From Alkalinema sp. RU_4_3 (lineage in GTDB: Bacteria; Cyanobacteriota; Cyanobacteriia; Leptolyngbyales; Leptolyngbyaceae), in NCBI GenBank assembly GCA_012031975.1, contig JAAUSA010000001.1:1-64000 (forward strand): a stretch of 64,000 bases of DNA. The letters are read 5' to 3'. This document shows, in pieces, positions 9,799-19,014 of this stretch; positions within the stretch are counted from its first letter, which is position 1, and the number at the start of each line of letters is the position of its first letter. Below the pieces are notes generated by a model. The model saw only the letters and a list, made by a program, of their open reading frames with translations. It searched no databases and was not told the origin of the DNA. Made by a program: the position numbers and the translations under genes.

Positions 9799-11388
9799 AT
9801 GCAAGTGAACCTCTCTCGCCCCAAAGCGAATCCCTCAGAACTCATTGAGCAGGTGCCCAATAGCACTCACTCAGTTGAGCTACCGGATGCTGTGAGTTTT
9901 TCCCAGCTTGAACCCGTGGCCCTTGAGCTATCCGATGATCCCGTCGTACTGCGTCGCCAAGTCGAGCGCCAGGCCCGCTACCAAGCCCTGCTGCGCCGCC
10001 TCACCATGGCCATTCAAAATGCCAAAGAACTCACCGAAGTCGTAGAAATTGCCGCCGAAGGAATCGCCCAGGTTCTGGAGGCCGATCGCGCCATGATCCT
10101 GCGCATGAAATATTGGGATCCCCGCCATAGCGTCCGTTCCCAGGAGCGGATCCCCAAGGCACGTGTGATTATTGACGCCCAGTGGGTCAGGGGCAGTGAC
10201 AGCAATGTTATAGACCTGACCGAAGCGCGCGATCGCAACCAACATCCCCCCGCCAGCCAGTCCTTCTGGGTCGCCGACTGTGGCCTTTGCCAGTACGCCA
10301 TGACGGGCTCCTCCCAGCCCCTGATTTTCCACAATGCCCAGCAGTTCACCGATACCCTGACAAACCCCGCCACAGAACTGCTGTCCGAGCAGGAAATGCC
10401 CGCGCTGCTGATGGTGCCCCTGGAGAGCAAGAATAAGGTCCTCGGCTTCCTGACCGTGCAGCATCGATCGAGCCATATGTGGCGCATCGAAGAAGTGGAA
10501 CTGGCGGAACTGATGGCCGCCCAGCTTAGCTCCGCTATTATTCAAACCGAAACCCTCCGCCAGGTCGAATCCCTGGTGGAAGAGCGCACCGCCCAACTCC
10601 AGCAGAGTCTAGAACTCCAGGCCAAGCTCTACGAAATCACCCGCAAGCAGATTGAAAAGCTACGGGAAATGAACCAGCGGATGGACGAGTTCCTAAGTAC
10701 CTTGAGTCACGAGCTTCGCACGCCCTTGACCAGCATGATGATGGCCATCCGCATGCTGCGCCAAGCCACCCTCACCCCCGACAAGCAAGAGCGCTACCTG
10801 AACATCCTCGAAGAGCAATGCGCCCAGGAAACCAGCCTGGTCAACGACCTCCTCGCCCTCCAGGAGTTGGAAACCAAGCAGGTGGCCATGCAGGTTCAGC
10901 AGGTGAATCTCCAGCAGATGGTGGAGGGCCTGTCGATTTCCTTTGACCAGCGCTGGGGCATGAAGGGCTTGACCTTGAAAGTGGATGCGCCCCCAGAGGC
11001 GATCGTCCTGTCTACCGACCAGAGCAGCGTCCAGCGGATCCTCCTAGAACTGATGACCAACGCGGGCAAATATTCCGACCCCAGCAACGCCATCGAACTC
11101 AAGCTCAAGCCGATCGCCAATCGATCGGTCGAAGTCACCATCACCAATATTGGTCCAGGGATTTCCGCCGAGGAGCTGCCACAGATTTTCGAGAAGTTCC
11201 GCCGTGCCCAGGGCATGACCCAGCAGGCGGTCCCCGGCACAGGCCTAGGGTTGGCCCTGGTGAAGAGTCTGGTTCAGCACCTCAATGGCACGATCGAAGC
11301 CATCAGTGAACCCATAGACGACAGTGCGATCTACCTCACCACCTTCATCGTCACCCTGCCGATCAACCTCGAAACCGTAAAATCGTAA
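9799..11388 (+). CDS. GAF-domain sensor histidine kinase
   Basis: Cytosolic sensor kinase: a stimulus at the N-terminal GAF domain would control autophosphorylation and transfer to an unidentified response regulator. There is no transmembrane segment. GAF occupies roughly residues 70-255 (ending FLTVQHRSSHMWRIEEVEL), then a coiled coil rich in Gln/Glu, then HisKA with LSHELRTPLTS (phospho-acceptor His near residue 304) and HATPase with LMTNAGKYS (N box), IGPGISAEELPQIF and GTGLGLALV. 529 residues. No response regulator gene adjoins it, so it is an orphan kinase. A Cys-containing DCGLCQYAM stretch in the GAF is notable but does not match a known bilin or haem motif that I can assign. Confidence 0.9.
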   Translation: MQVNLSRPKANPSELIEQVPNSTHSVELPDAVSFSQLEPVALELSDDPVVLRRQVERQARYQALLRRLTMAIQNAKELTEVVEIAAEGIAQVLEADRAMILRMKYWDPRHSVRSQERIPKARVIIDAQWVRGSDSNVIDLTEARDRNQHPPASQSFWVADCGLCQYAMTGSSQPLIFHNAQQFTDTLTNPATELLSEQEMPALLMVPLESKNKVLGFLTVQHRSSHMWRIEEVELAELMAAQLSSAIIQTETLRQVESLVEERTAQLQQSLELQAKLYEITRKQIEKLREMNQRMDEFLSTLSHELRTPLTSMMMAIRMLRQATLTPDKQERYLNILEEQCAQETSLVNDLLALQELETKQVAMQVQQVNLQQMVEGLSISFDQRWGMKGLTLKVDAPPEAIVLSTDQSSVQRILLELMTNAGKYSDPSNAIELKLKPIANRSVEVTITNIGPGISAEELPQIFEKFRRAQGMTQQAVPGTGLGLALVKSLVQHLNGTIEAISEPIDDSAIYLTTFIVTLPINLETVKS

Positions 11389-11437
11389 TCTGGGTTCCAT
11401 GCGATCATGGGAGACCTGAACCTCCATTCTCCTCCCC

Positions 11438-12691
11438 ATGAAAGTTGCAGAACTGATCAGCGTCGGCACAGAGCTTCTCCTCGGCGACATCCTCAATTCC
11501 AACGCCCAATACCTCTCTAAGCAACTCGCCAGCCTTGGCATTGCCTGCTACTACCAAAGCACCGTGGGTGACAATCCCGATCGCCTTCAAAAAGCGATCG
11601 AGCTGGCCGCCAGTCGGGCCAATTTGCTGATTTTCACCGGGGGGCTAGGTCCGACGCCCGATGATCTGACGACAGAGACCATTGCACGAACCTTCAACAC
11701 CCCGTTATTTGAAGACCCGGCGATCGTGGCGGATATTGCGGCGAAGTTTGCCCAGCGCAGTCGGCAGATGACGGATAACAATTTGAAGCAGGCGATGCGG
11801 CCAGAGGGCGCAGAGGTTTTGCCCAATCCTGTGGGAACGGCTCCAGGGATTATCTGGTCGCCCAAGCCCGATGTGGTGCTGATGACCTTTCCAGGGGTGC
11901 CCACGGAAATGAAGCGGATGTGGCAGGACACGGCGGTGCCCTACCTGCGATCGCGCCAATGGGCCACGGAGGTGATCGCCAGCCGAACCCTGCGTTTTTG
12001 GGGTGTTTCAGAATCGGCCTTGGCGGAGAAGGTGGGGGATTTGTTTGACTCGACCAATCCGACGGTGGCGCCCTATGCCAATTGGGGGGAGGTGAAGCTG
12101 CGAATTGCGGCAAAGGCGGGGACGGAAGCAGAGGCCTTTGCTGTGATCGCGCCTGTGGAGGAACATCTGCGATCGATCGGCGGCATCGACTGCTACGGCA
12201 CGGATGAGGAAAGTTTGGCCAGCGTGGTCGGTCAGTTGCTGGCAAGCCAAGGCGAGACGCTTTCGGTGGCGGAGTCCTGCACGGGGGGTGGCCTTGGATC
12301 CCTGCTGACGGCAGTGCCTGGGAGTTCTGGCTATTTTCTGGGGGGCGTGATCGCCTATGACAATCGGATTAAGCAGGCGTTGCTGGGTGTCGAAGCCGAG
12401 GTGTTGGAAGCCCATGGGGCGGTGAGTGCGGCGGTGGCCCAGCGGATGGCCGAGGGGGTGCGAGATCGTACCGGATCCACCTGGGGATTGGCCATTACAG
12501 GAGTAGCAGGTCCGGGGGGTGGCACGGCGGAGAAACCCGTGGGGCTGGTCTACATCGGCATTGCCGGGCCACAGGTTTCGGTCGGGCTGCCCCAGCGCTT
12601 TGGCGATCGTGGGCGGGAATGGGTGCGGCAGGTGAGTGCCTGCACCGCCCTTGACCAACTGCGACGACGGCTGATTGTCCGTCTAGGGTAA
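11438..12691 (+). CDS. cinA: CinA family protein, nicotinamide-nucleotide amidase
   Basis: CinA recycles pyridine nucleotides: its C-terminal domain deamidates nicotinamide mononucleotide and its N-terminal domain is an ADP-ribose pyrophosphatase-like MoCF fold. N-terminal motif ISVGTELLLGDILNSN and FTGGLGPTPDD are typical; the C-terminal amidase domain has VAESCTGGGLGSLL and ITGVAGPGGGTAEKP. 417 residues, full-length two-domain form. It follows the histidine kinase by about 50 bases on the same strand and may share its transcript, though the functions are not obviously linked. Confidence 0.95.
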   Translation: MKVAELISVGTELLLGDILNSNAQYLSKQLASLGIACYYQSTVGDNPDRLQKAIELAASRANLLIFTGGLGPTPDDLTTETIARTFNTPLFEDPAIVADIAAKFAQRSRQMTDNNLKQAMRPEGAEVLPNPVGTAPGIIWSPKPDVVLMTFPGVPTEMKRMWQDTAVPYLRSRQWATEVIASRTLRFWGVSESALAEKVGDLFDSTNPTVAPYANWGEVKLRIAAKAGTEAEAFAVIAPVEEHLRSIGGIDCYGTDEESLASVVGQLLASQGETLSVAESCTGGGLGSLLTAVPGSSGYFLGGVIAYDNRIKQALLGVEAEVLEAHGAVSAAVAQRMAEGVRDRTGSTWGLAITGVAGPGGGTAEKPVGLVYIGIAGPQVSVGLPQRFGDRGREWVRQVSACTALDQLRRRLIVRLG

Positions 12692-12824
12692 GGCAAATAT
12701 AAAGGTTCGGCTATCCTCTTGGACAGTCCCTGAAATATTAGCTATCCTGAATATCACAGCCCGTTTGCCGCTCGATCGACCCTTGAGTATCAGTGAAATT
12801 CGGTAACAAAGTGATTAACTTCTG

Positions 12825-12853
12825 TTGGTTTTCACCGCCGACTCTGTTACGAT
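12825..12853 (+). promoter_or_regulatory. Putative sigma70-type promoter
   Basis: TTGGTT (12825-12830) and TACGAT (12848-12853) are separated by 17 bases, about 85 bases upstream of the small-protein gene at 12939. Element match and spacing are good; no operator recognised. Confidence 0.45.
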
Positions 12854-12938
12854 AAAGTCATGAAGAGCACATTTGTTGGTTAAACGTTTCGTTCCATCAC
12901 GGTTTGGTTCCCTTCACCTTTAGAGGAGCTTTTGATTA

Positions 12939-13079
12939 ATGGACTATATTGACCAGATTCTCGACAAGCTTAAAGACTGGGCGCAGCGCTTGATTGAAGT
13001 CCTTCTTGGACCTGATGCTCAACCTGAAGCTGAGTTGATTCCGATTCCGGTGGAAGATCGCTACCGCCGTCGTCCCTAG
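12939..13079 (+). CDS. Conserved small cyanobacterial protein, 46 residues
   Basis: Function unknown. The N-terminal half is an amphipathic helix ([20 protein letters not shown]), followed by a Pro/Glu-rich acidic linker with IPIPVED and a basic RYRRRP end. Small cyanobacterial proteins with the same helix-acidic linker-RRR layout are familiar to me, so I consider it real. AGAGGAG at 12922-12928 is a good ribosome-binding site, and a putative promoter lies upstream. It is followed by aroQ after 29 bases. The charge layout suggests a membrane-surface or protein-binding peptide (inference). Confidence 0.75.
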   Translation: MDYIDQILDKLKDWAQRLIEVLLGPDAQPEAELIPIPVEDRYRRRP

Positions 13080-13108
13080 GGCATGGGTCCGCCAAGGAAT
13101 TCAGAAAA

Positions 13109-13555
13109 TTGTTAAGTATACTAGTACTACATGGGCCGAATCTAAACCTCCTGGGACTCCGTGAGCCAGAGGTTTATGGTTCGGCTTCCTTGTTGGATGT
13201 TAATGCGATGTTGGTGATCGAGGCGGCCCAGCTAGGTGTCGAGGTGACCTGTCAGCAGTCGAACCATGAAGGGGTTTTGATTGATGCGATCCAGGCGACG
13301 CGCGGCCAGCATCAGGGTTTGGTGATTAACCCAGGGGCCTATACCCATACCAGTGTGGCCCTGCGGGATGCAATCGTGGGCGTTTCTATCCCTACGGTGG
13401 AAGTTCATCTGAGCAATATCCATCGCCGCGAAGAATTTCGACACCATTCTTATATTGCGCCTGTGGCTGTGGGCCAGATCTGTGGGTTTGGCACTGAGAG
13501 CTATCGATTGGGGTTGCGGGCGATCGTGGCCCATTTGCAGCAGCTAGCTGGGTGA
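13109..13555 (+). CDS. aroQ: Type II 3-dehydroquinate dehydratase
   Basis: Third step of the shikimate pathway: dehydrates 3-dehydroquinate to 3-dehydroshikimate; cytosolic dodecamer. Signature [18 protein letters not shown] at the N-terminus, with the catalytic Tyr in [19 protein letters not shown] and [17 protein letters not shown] supply the anhydroquinate-binding residues and catalytic His. 148 residues, normal. The start is TTG at 13109, with CAAGGA upstream at 13093-13098; no in-frame ATG precedes the conserved N-terminus. Probably co-transcribed with the 46-residue protein. Confidence 0.95.
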   Translation: MLSILVLHGPNLNLLGLREPEVYGSASLLDVNAMLVIEAAQLGVEVTCQQSNHEGVLIDAIQATRGQHQGLVINPGAYTHTSVALRDAIVGVSIPTVEVHLSNIHRREEFRHHSYIAPVAVGQICGFGTESYRLGLRAIVAHLQQLAG

Positions 13556-13602
13556 TTTGTAGAATACTAAATTCCAAGTTCAGCGTCCTACCGACCAATG
13601 AG

Positions 13603-13639
13603 AGTCCTGTAGGGACGGCCCGACTAGCCCGCAATTCAT
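13603..13639 (+). repeat. Partial copy of MITE-like terminal repeat
   Basis: AGTCCTGTAGGGACGGCC followed by TAGCCCGCAATTCATG matches the terminal inverted repeat of the element at 35509-35683 in order and spacing, with scattered substitutions. No matching right end was found within 300 bases, so this appears to be a truncated or eroded copy. Confidence 0.6.
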
Positions 13640-13826
13640 GATTCTGTTGGCGAATCCCCCACTGCGCTGCTGCCCCGCCTTGGGTTAAAACCCCGATCTT
13701 CTGTGGAGAACAAATTCCTGTAGGAGAATTGTTGAATTTGGAATTGTTGGCAGAAACCTCCGGATTCACCCCCCGAACCCAGGTATAGGGAAGTGGTAGA
13801 TGCACCCTGACTTACCCCCGGAAATT

Positions 13827-13850
13827 AAACCTTCTGGGGTTTACTTTTTT
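13827..13850 (+). terminator. Weak candidate terminator after aroQ
   Basis: AAACC (13827-13831) and GGTTT (13838-13842) can form a short 5-base-pair hairpin followed by ACTTTTTT. The stem is short, so only a tentative call. Confidence 0.35.
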
Positions 13851-13859
13851 AAATCGGGT

Positions 13860-14747
13860 TCAAACTTCTCGCTGGCTAGTGCTTTCAGCCACCACATCGG
13901 GGAGCGATCGCTTCAACCCATACAGCCACCCTAGCCCCACAAGGCCGATGGCGATCGCCCCTAAGCTAACCAACCGGGCCACCTTAAGCCCCCCAAACAT
14001 CAGGCTATCGGTTCTCAGGGCCTCGATCCAGACTCTTCCGGAGCCATAGGCCACCAGGTAGAACAGAAACAGCGTCCCCACCTTTAGCTTTGGCCGACCC
14101 TTGAGATCGCGCACAAACAACAGCATCAGCATGCCGAACACCATCAGGTTCCAGATTGACTCATACAGAAAGGTCGGATGGTAGTAGGCCACGTTTTCCA
14201 AGCCCGCAGGCCGTAGGTAGATGGGAAACCCCTTCTCTACTACATAGGACGGGATAAATAACTTCCAAGGCAGGTCCGTCGGGGATCCAAAGGCTTCAGA
14301 GTTGAAGAAGTTGCCCCAGCGTCCGATCGCCTGACCCAAAGCTAGGGAGGGCACCACTAGATCGGCCAGTTGCCAAAAAGAAACACGCTTGAGCTTGGCA
14401 AAGATGATGGCGGCGATTGTTGCGCCGATGATCGCCCCATGGATCGCAATGCCGCCGTTCCAGATCGCAATGATTTCCTGGGGATGCTGGGCATAGTTGG
14501 ACCATTGGAACAGGACATAGTAGAGCCTGGCCCCAGGGATGCCGCCAAGGACCAGCCAAATGGATAGATCGCTGAGTAAATCCGGATCCACCCGTCGCCG
14601 CTTGGCCAGGACCTGGGATAGACTTGCACCGACTAAAACTGCGATCGCGATTAAGAGTCCATACCACCGCACCGTAATGGGACCGATCTCAAACAGAATT
14701 CGACCGGGGGAGGTGAAGGTGAACGCTAGAAGATCTCGTAGCAGCAT
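13860..14747 (-). CDS. lgt: Prolipoprotein diacylglyceryl transferase
   Basis: Integral membrane enzyme that transfers diacylglycerol from phosphatidylglycerol to the lipobox cysteine of prolipoproteins, the first step of lipoprotein maturation. The family signature is present as [13 protein letters not shown], with RWYGLLIA near the N-terminus and [12 protein letters not shown] further on; about seven hydrophobic segments. 295 residues from MLLRDLLAF at 14747. The open frame reaches back to 14837, but that extension crosses the inverted repeat at 14786-14824 and is unlike the family. Monocistronic. Confidence 0.95.
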   Translation of the reverse strand: MLLRDLLAFTFTSPGRILFEIGPITVRWYGLLIAIAVLVGASLSQVLAKRRRVDPDLLSDLSIWLVLGGIPGARLYYVLFQWSNYAQHPQEIIAIWNGGIAIHGAIIGATIAAIIFAKLKRVSFWQLADLVVPSLALGQAIGRWGNFFNSEAFGSPTDLPWKLFIPSYVVEKGFPIYLRPAGLENVAYYHPTFLYESIWNLMVFGMLMLLFVRDLKGRPKLKVGTLFLFYLVAYGSGRVWIEALRTDSLMFGGLKVARLVSLGAIAIGLVGLGWLYGLKRSLPDVVAESTSQREV

Positions 14748-14785
14748 GGTGGTTTTGCTAAAGGGTTGGGGTTTTGTTAAAGGGT

Positions 14786-14824
14786 TGCTGTACTTTGCCT
14801 CCCACAGTACAGCAAAGTACAGCA
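14786..14824. repeat. Inverted repeat with tandem AGTACAGCAA unit
   Basis: TGCTGTACTTTG (14786-14797) pairs perfectly with CAAAGTACAGCA (14813-14824); the right arm contains AGTACAGCAA twice in tandem, so two alternative hairpins are possible. It lies just upstream of lgt and downstream of the PAS histidine kinase, and may be an operator, an RNA structure in the lgt leader, or a processing site. Confidence 0.55.
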
Positions 14825-14906
14825 AAAAATACCCCACAAAATGCCCAGTCCGAGGATTAGACCTTGACTGGGCAACTGTTTAGAGTAATTCAATCAACCG
14901 ACTGCC

Positions 14907-16007
14907 CTAGCGCGCCGGGCTGAGGGGGAGCTCAATGCGGAACTGACAGCCTTCTCCGCTGCTCGATCGCACCGAGATTTGGCCGCCGTGGAGTTCCACC
15001 AGATGTTTGGTCAGGGCCAGGCCCAGGCCTGTGCCTTGGTGGTAGTACTCGGGATGGAACTGTTGGAAGGGCTGGAACAGGCGATGCTGCTGTTCCTTGG
15101 GGATGCCGATGCCCTGGTCCCAGACGAGGAGTTCGAGGGTGTCCGCCTGAATGTTGACCTCCAGCCCGATGTTGCCACCTGCTTCAGAGAATTTCACTGC
15201 ATTGGAGAGGAGATTGAGCAGGATCTGCTTAAGACGGGCATCGTCGATCAGCATCTCTGGCAAATCGGTCGGTAGATGCTGCACGAGACGCAGCCGCTTC
15301 GATCGAATCTGCTCACTCATGCTGTCAATGGCCCCTTGGCAGACCGAGACCACGGAGGCTGGCTGTAGATCCAGCAGCAACTGACCGACTTCGACCTTGG
15401 AAAAATCCAACAGATCGTTAATCAAGCCCAGCAGATGCTGGCCGCTGCGGTGAATCTGCTCCACATACTGCGCCTGTTTGTCATTGAGGGCGCCAAACAA
15501 TTCCTGCCCCAATATCCCCGAAAACCCCAAAATTGAGGTCAAGGGTGTCCGCAACTCATGGGACATCTGCGTCACAAACTCTGCTTTGGTGCGTTCCCGG
15601 TGCTGCTGCTCCAGTTGCTCCTGCTGGCGGGCGGTGACATCCCGCAGCATGAAGGAGACCCCGGTCAGCCGCTGGTGGCCATCCCGGACGGGGCTGGCGG
15701 TGGCTTCTAGCAGGCGGACGGATTCCCCGACGCGGTAGCCGGACAGCGAACCCGACCAGCCACCGAGCATGGCATGGCGGAGTACTCCTGGAATCTCGGT
15801 TCTGCCTTGGTCAAAGAGTTGGGCAATAGGACGATGAAGCAAATCATCCTCCGGCACCTGGAACAGTTTGTGGGCAGACAAATTAGCGTAGAGGATACGG
15901 CCCACGCGATCGGTGACCAGCACCGCATCTTGGGCATAGTCCAGCACATTGGATAGAAGGCCATCCGAGAATGGGGCTGGGGGGGAGGAAAGGGCAGTAA
16001 GATGCAT
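14907..16007 (-). CDS. PAS-domain sensor histidine kinase
   Basis: Soluble sensor kinase with no membrane segment. N-terminal PAS (about residues 15-125: VLDYAQDAVLVTDRVGRILYAN is its start region), HisKA with QMSHELRTPLTSI carrying the phospho-acceptor His, and HATPase with LLNLLSNAVKFSEAGG, WDQGIGIPKEQ and GTGLGLALTKHLVELHGG. 366 residues, all boxes intact. No response regulator adjoins it, so it is another orphan kinase. It reads away from rlmN across a 325-base gap. Confidence 0.9.
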   Translation of the reverse strand: MHLTALSSPPAPFSDGLLSNVLDYAQDAVLVTDRVGRILYANLSAHKLFQVPEDDLLHRPIAQLFDQGRTEIPGVLRHAMLGGWSGSLSGYRVGESVRLLEATASPVRDGHQRLTGVSFMLRDVTARQQEQLEQQHRERTKAEFVTQMSHELRTPLTSILGFSGILGQELFGALNDKQAQYVEQIHRSGQHLLGLINDLLDFSKVEVGQLLLDLQPASVVSVCQGAIDSMSEQIRSKRLRLVQHLPTDLPEMLIDDARLKQILLNLLSNAVKFSEAGGNIGLEVNIQADTLELLVWDQGIGIPKEQQHRLFQPFQQFHPEYYHQGTGLGLALTKHLVELHGGQISVRSSSGEGCQFRIELPLSPAR

Positions 16008-16332
16008 CAGTGACGATTTTCAGACAAACAACATTCGGCAAATTTCATGGATCAGCTTAAAAAGTGAATCCACGGAACAATCAAGAACTTGAGAAAATAT
16101 TCTCCGAGAAACCCCTGATCTGGGTAGTGGGGTTTCTACGGATAAACTAAAGGCTTCCCAAATTCCTGGGGCAAATCTACGTAGAACTACGGAATCTTTT
16201 CTCCGTTCGAGGCCGATCGACCCCAACAAACCTCAAAGAGAACCTAAAGAGAAGGCCAAAAGCCGACCCATCGGCCCTATGATTTGTCTGCTGCGCCCCT
16301 TCAAAGCCCGTTGAATTTCAACCCCCAATCCT
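16008..16332. other. Divergent intergenic region, 325 bases
   Basis: Lies between the PAS kinase and rlmN. It contains short palindromes such as CTACGTAG near 16170, but no gene, RNA or confident promoter that I can support. Confidence 0.4.
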
Positions 16333-17403
16333 ATGATTGCCGCCGCTTCAAAATCCACGCTCCAGACTTCGTTCCCGCTCGTTGGAGCCTCCTTGGCCGA
16401 ACTGACCGAATGGATTCAGACCCAGGGCCAGCCCGCCTACCGTGGCAAACAGCTCCACCAATGGCTGTATGAGCGGGGGGCGCGATCGCTGATGGACATC
16501 TCAGTGTTTCCCAAAGCCTGGCGGGAGACAATGGCGGACTATCCTCTGGGGCGATCGACCATCCACTACCGAGCGGAGTCTCGCGACGGCACCATCAAGT
16601 TTTTGCTCAAACTGGTGGATGGCAGCATCATCGAGACCGTAGGAATTCCTTCGGAAAAACGCCTGACGGTTTGCGTCTCTTCCCAGGTGGGCTGTCCCAT
16701 GAATTGTGACTTCTGCGCCACGGGCAAGGGTGGGTTTACGCGGAATCTCGATCGCCACGAAATCGTAGACCAGGTTTTGACCGTCCAAGAGGAGTTTCAA
16801 CAGCGGGTCTCAAACGTCGTCTTCATGGGTATGGGGGAGCCTTTGCTGAACGTCGATAGCGTCCTTGCCGCCCTGCAATGCATGAACCAGGACATCGGCA
16901 TTGGCATGCGGATGATGACGGTTTCCACCGTGGGGATTCCCGGCAAGATTCGCAAGCTGGCGGAGCTTCAGCTCCAGGCCACCTTGGCTGTGAGTATCCA
17001 TGCCTCCAACCAGCGGGTGCGGGAGCAGTTGATTCCCAGTGCGCGGCAATACCCGATCGAAACCCTGATCCAGGAATGCCGAGACTACGTGAAGATCACC
17101 GGGCGCAGGGTCAGCTTCGAGTACATCATCCTCTCCGGCACCAACGATCTGCCCGAACATGCCAGGGAGCTGGCGAGTCACCTGCGGGGCTTCCAGTGCC
17201 ATGTCAATCTGATTCCCTACAATCCGATTACTGAGGTGGACTACAACCGACCCACGGATCCACAGCTAGCGGAGTTCAAACATATCCTGGAAGATCGCAA
17301 TATTGCGGTGAGTATTAGGCGATCGCGCGGTTTAGACGCCGATGCGGCCTGCGGTCAATTGCGGGCCTCGCGCTCTGCCGCTGAGGCTTTGACGGAGGTT
17401 TAG
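16333..17403 (+). CDS. rlmN: 23S rRNA (adenine-2503-C2)-methyltransferase
   Basis: Radical-SAM enzyme that methylates C2 of A2503 in 23S rRNA and A37 of some tRNAs. The cluster motif CPMNCDFC (C-x3-C-x2-C) follows GCPMN; the N-terminal accessory domain has [26 protein letters not shown] is the SAM-binding GEP region. The catalytic C-terminal cysteine is in [10 protein letters not shown]. 356 residues, full length. The stop overlaps the convergent xseB stop by 3 bases. Confidence 0.95.
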   Translation: MIAAASKSTLQTSFPLVGASLAELTEWIQTQGQPAYRGKQLHQWLYERGARSLMDISVFPKAWRETMADYPLGRSTIHYRAESRDGTIKFLLKLVDGSIIETVGIPSEKRLTVCVSSQVGCPMNCDFCATGKGGFTRNLDRHEIVDQVLTVQEEFQQRVSNVVFMGMGEPLLNVDSVLAALQCMNQDIGIGMRMMTVSTVGIPGKIRKLAELQLQATLAVSIHASNQRVREQLIPSARQYPIETLIQECRDYVKITGRRVSFEYIILSGTNDLPEHARELASHLRGFQCHVNLIPYNPITEVDYNRPTDPQLAEFKHILEDRNIAVSIRRSRGLDADAACGQLRASRSAAEALTEV

Positions 17404-17636
17404 AACTCCGCTTCGGCGTCATCGCTAGTGGCGAGGGTCTCGATCAGCAGGTCTACCTGGGAACGGCGATCGCCCAGAAAGCTCTCACACTGCTTCAAAT
17501 GCTCGACCGCGACCCCAAACTGTTCAAACACCTCGGATAACCCCATGTCCCCGGATTCAATCAGGGCCAGAATTTCCTCGATCTGGGTGACAGTGGCTTC
17601 GTAGTTCCATTCGGAGGCTTTGCGTTTTGCAGGCAT
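17400..17636 (-). CDS. xseB: Exodeoxyribonuclease VII small subunit
   Basis: Small helical subunit of ExoVII, which degrades single-stranded DNA with the large XseA subunit in repair and recombination. 78 residues; the core [26 protein letters not shown] matches the XseB family, followed by a long helix with [10 protein letters not shown] and an acidic end. xseA is not in the window; separated xse genes are common. It ends tail-to-tail with rlmN with a 3-base overlap. Confidence 0.9.
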   Translation of the reverse strand: MPAKRKASEWNYEATVTQIEEILALIESGDMGLSEVFEQFGVAVEHLKQCESFLGDRRSQVDLLIETLATSDDAEAEF

Positions 17637-17711
17637 TTGTCAGGAATTGGTGAATCGAGGGCTCTATAATTGTCAATGCAATCGCTACATTTCCACCCCT
17701 ATATTTGGCCT

Positions 17712-18173
17712 ATGGAAAGTACTTCCACGCAGATTGGTTTGAGTCGGCAGCAGCACCTCTGGATCGCAGGGTTAATCTGGACTGTGGTAGGAGCCGGATT
17801 GCTCACCATGGGATCGGTGTTTTGGTTCCATTTGCCCTACCTGGGGGATCTCGATACGCGCCATCTGGGCATCGGCATGGCCGCCATCGCCGTCGGCCTC
17901 GCCAAGGGTCGTTTCGTCCTTGACAAAACCGCCAATCGGGTGATCGATCGCGCCAATCATCTCCAGGAAGCCAACCCCTTGAAGAGCATTTTCCAGATGT
18001 TTGGGGTCAAGACGATCGCGCTCATCGCTTCGATGATGGGCATTGGTCTGGTCCTGCGCATGGCGGGCATGAGCTACGAAATTCGCGGTTTGATCTATCT
18101 CGCAGTCGGGACGGCCTTGCTTTGGAGCTGTGTTCGCTACTGGTCCGCTGCGGTCAAACCCCCTGAGGTATAG
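17712..18173 (+). CDS. Conserved membrane protein of unknown function
   Basis: Unrecognised. About four hydrophobic segments: WIAGLIWTVVGAGLLTMGSV, HLGIGMAAIAVGLAKG, TIALIASMMGIGLVLRMAG and GLIYLAVGTALLWSCV, with a cytosolic-looking charged loop (KTANRVIDRANHLQEANP) between the second and third. Start chosen at ATG 17712 (MESTSTQ), giving 153 residues; an upstream in-frame ATG at 17670 would add 14. The stop abuts the cysQ start, so the two are almost certainly co-transcribed; a role near sulfur or inositol-phosphate metabolism is only guilt by association. Confidence 0.7.
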   Translation: MESTSTQIGLSRQQHLWIAGLIWTVVGAGLLTMGSVFWFHLPYLGDLDTRHLGIGMAAIAVGLAKGRFVLDKTANRVIDRANHLQEANPLKSIFQMFGVKTIALIASMMGIGLVLRMAGMSYEIRGLIYLAVGTALLWSCVRYWSAAVKPPEV

Positions 18174-19004
18174 ATGTTCGATCGACTCCCGGCATTGTTA
18201 GACTTGGCCCGCAGGATCGGCTGGGGTGCAGGTGACATCCTCTACCAGGCCGAACAGACCTTCAAAATTGAAAAATCCGGGGACAGCCCCGTCACCAGCG
18301 CCGATTTGGCGGCCAATCAGCATATTCTCTCGGGGTTGGTTTCAGCCCTGGGTGACGCTGACTTTGCCTACCTAACGGAAGAAACCTATAGTCCAGACCA
18401 GACCGATCGCCTCAATCATCCCTGGGTCTGGGTGATCGATCCCCTAGACGGCACCAAGGACTTCATCAATCACACCGGGGACTATGCCGTCCACATTGCC
18501 CTGGTCCACGAGGGCCGACCCGTTTTGGCTGTGGTGGCTGCGCCTGCTAAGGGGAGACTTTATAGCACGATCGCCGGACAAGGCAGCTATGTGGAAACCA
18601 AAGGAAACGCCCGTGAGCGTGTGCAGGTTTCCGATCGAACCGACCCCAGCACCATGGTCCTCCTGGCCAGCCGTAGCCACCGCAACGAGGCCCTAGAAAA
18701 ACTGATCGAACATCTGCCCCATGGTTCTACGGAATCGGTGGGCAGTGTGGGGGGGAAGGTGGCGGCGATCGTCGATCAGTTCGCGGATATCTATCTCTCG
18801 ATCTCGGGCAAATCAGCCCCCAAAGATTGGGACTTTGCGGCCCCAGACCTCATCTTGACCGAAGCCGGAGGCCAGATTACTCACTTTGACGGCACACCGC
18901 TGATCTATAACCGGGAGGATGTCCAACAATGGGGTGGCATTCTGGCCACCAACGGCCAATGCCACAGCCTACTCTGTGAAAAAGCCATGGCGATCGGCAT
19001 TTGA
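18174..19004 (+). CDS. cysQ: 3'(2'),5'-bisphosphate nucleotidase / inositol monophosphatase family
   Basis: Mg-dependent phosphatase of the IMPase superfamily, most likely hydrolysing 3'-phosphoadenosine 5'-phosphate from sulfate assimilation. Metal-site motifs: TEETY, DPLDGTKDFIN and WDFAAPDLILTEAGG. The GTKDFIN form favours CysQ over true inositol monophosphatase. 276 residues, normal. Starts immediately after the membrane protein's stop (TAG then ATG), so translationally coupled. Confidence 0.88.
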   Translation: MFDRLPALLDLARRIGWGAGDILYQAEQTFKIEKSGDSPVTSADLAANQHILSGLVSALGDADFAYLTEETYSPDQTDRLNHPWVWVIDPLDGTKDFINHTGDYAVHIALVHEGRPVLAVVAAPAKGRLYSTIAGQGSYVETKGNARERVQVSDRTDPSTMVLLASRSHRNEALEKLIEHLPHGSTESVGSVGGKVAAIVDQFADIYLSISGKSAPKDWDFAAPDLILTEAGGQITHFDGTPLIYNREDVQQWGGILATNGQCHSLLCEKAMAIGI

Positions 19005-19014
19005 TCCAAACCCC

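Larger units (their letters stand above)
13556..13859. other. Intergenic region, 304 bases, between convergent aroQ and lgt
   Basis: Contains the truncated copy of the MITE-like element (13603-13639) and a weak hairpin with T-run near the lgt stop. Imperfect inverted sequences related to CCAAATTC flank this stretch at about 13568 and 13735, possibly the eroded limits of an older insertion. No gene seen. Confidence 0.4.
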
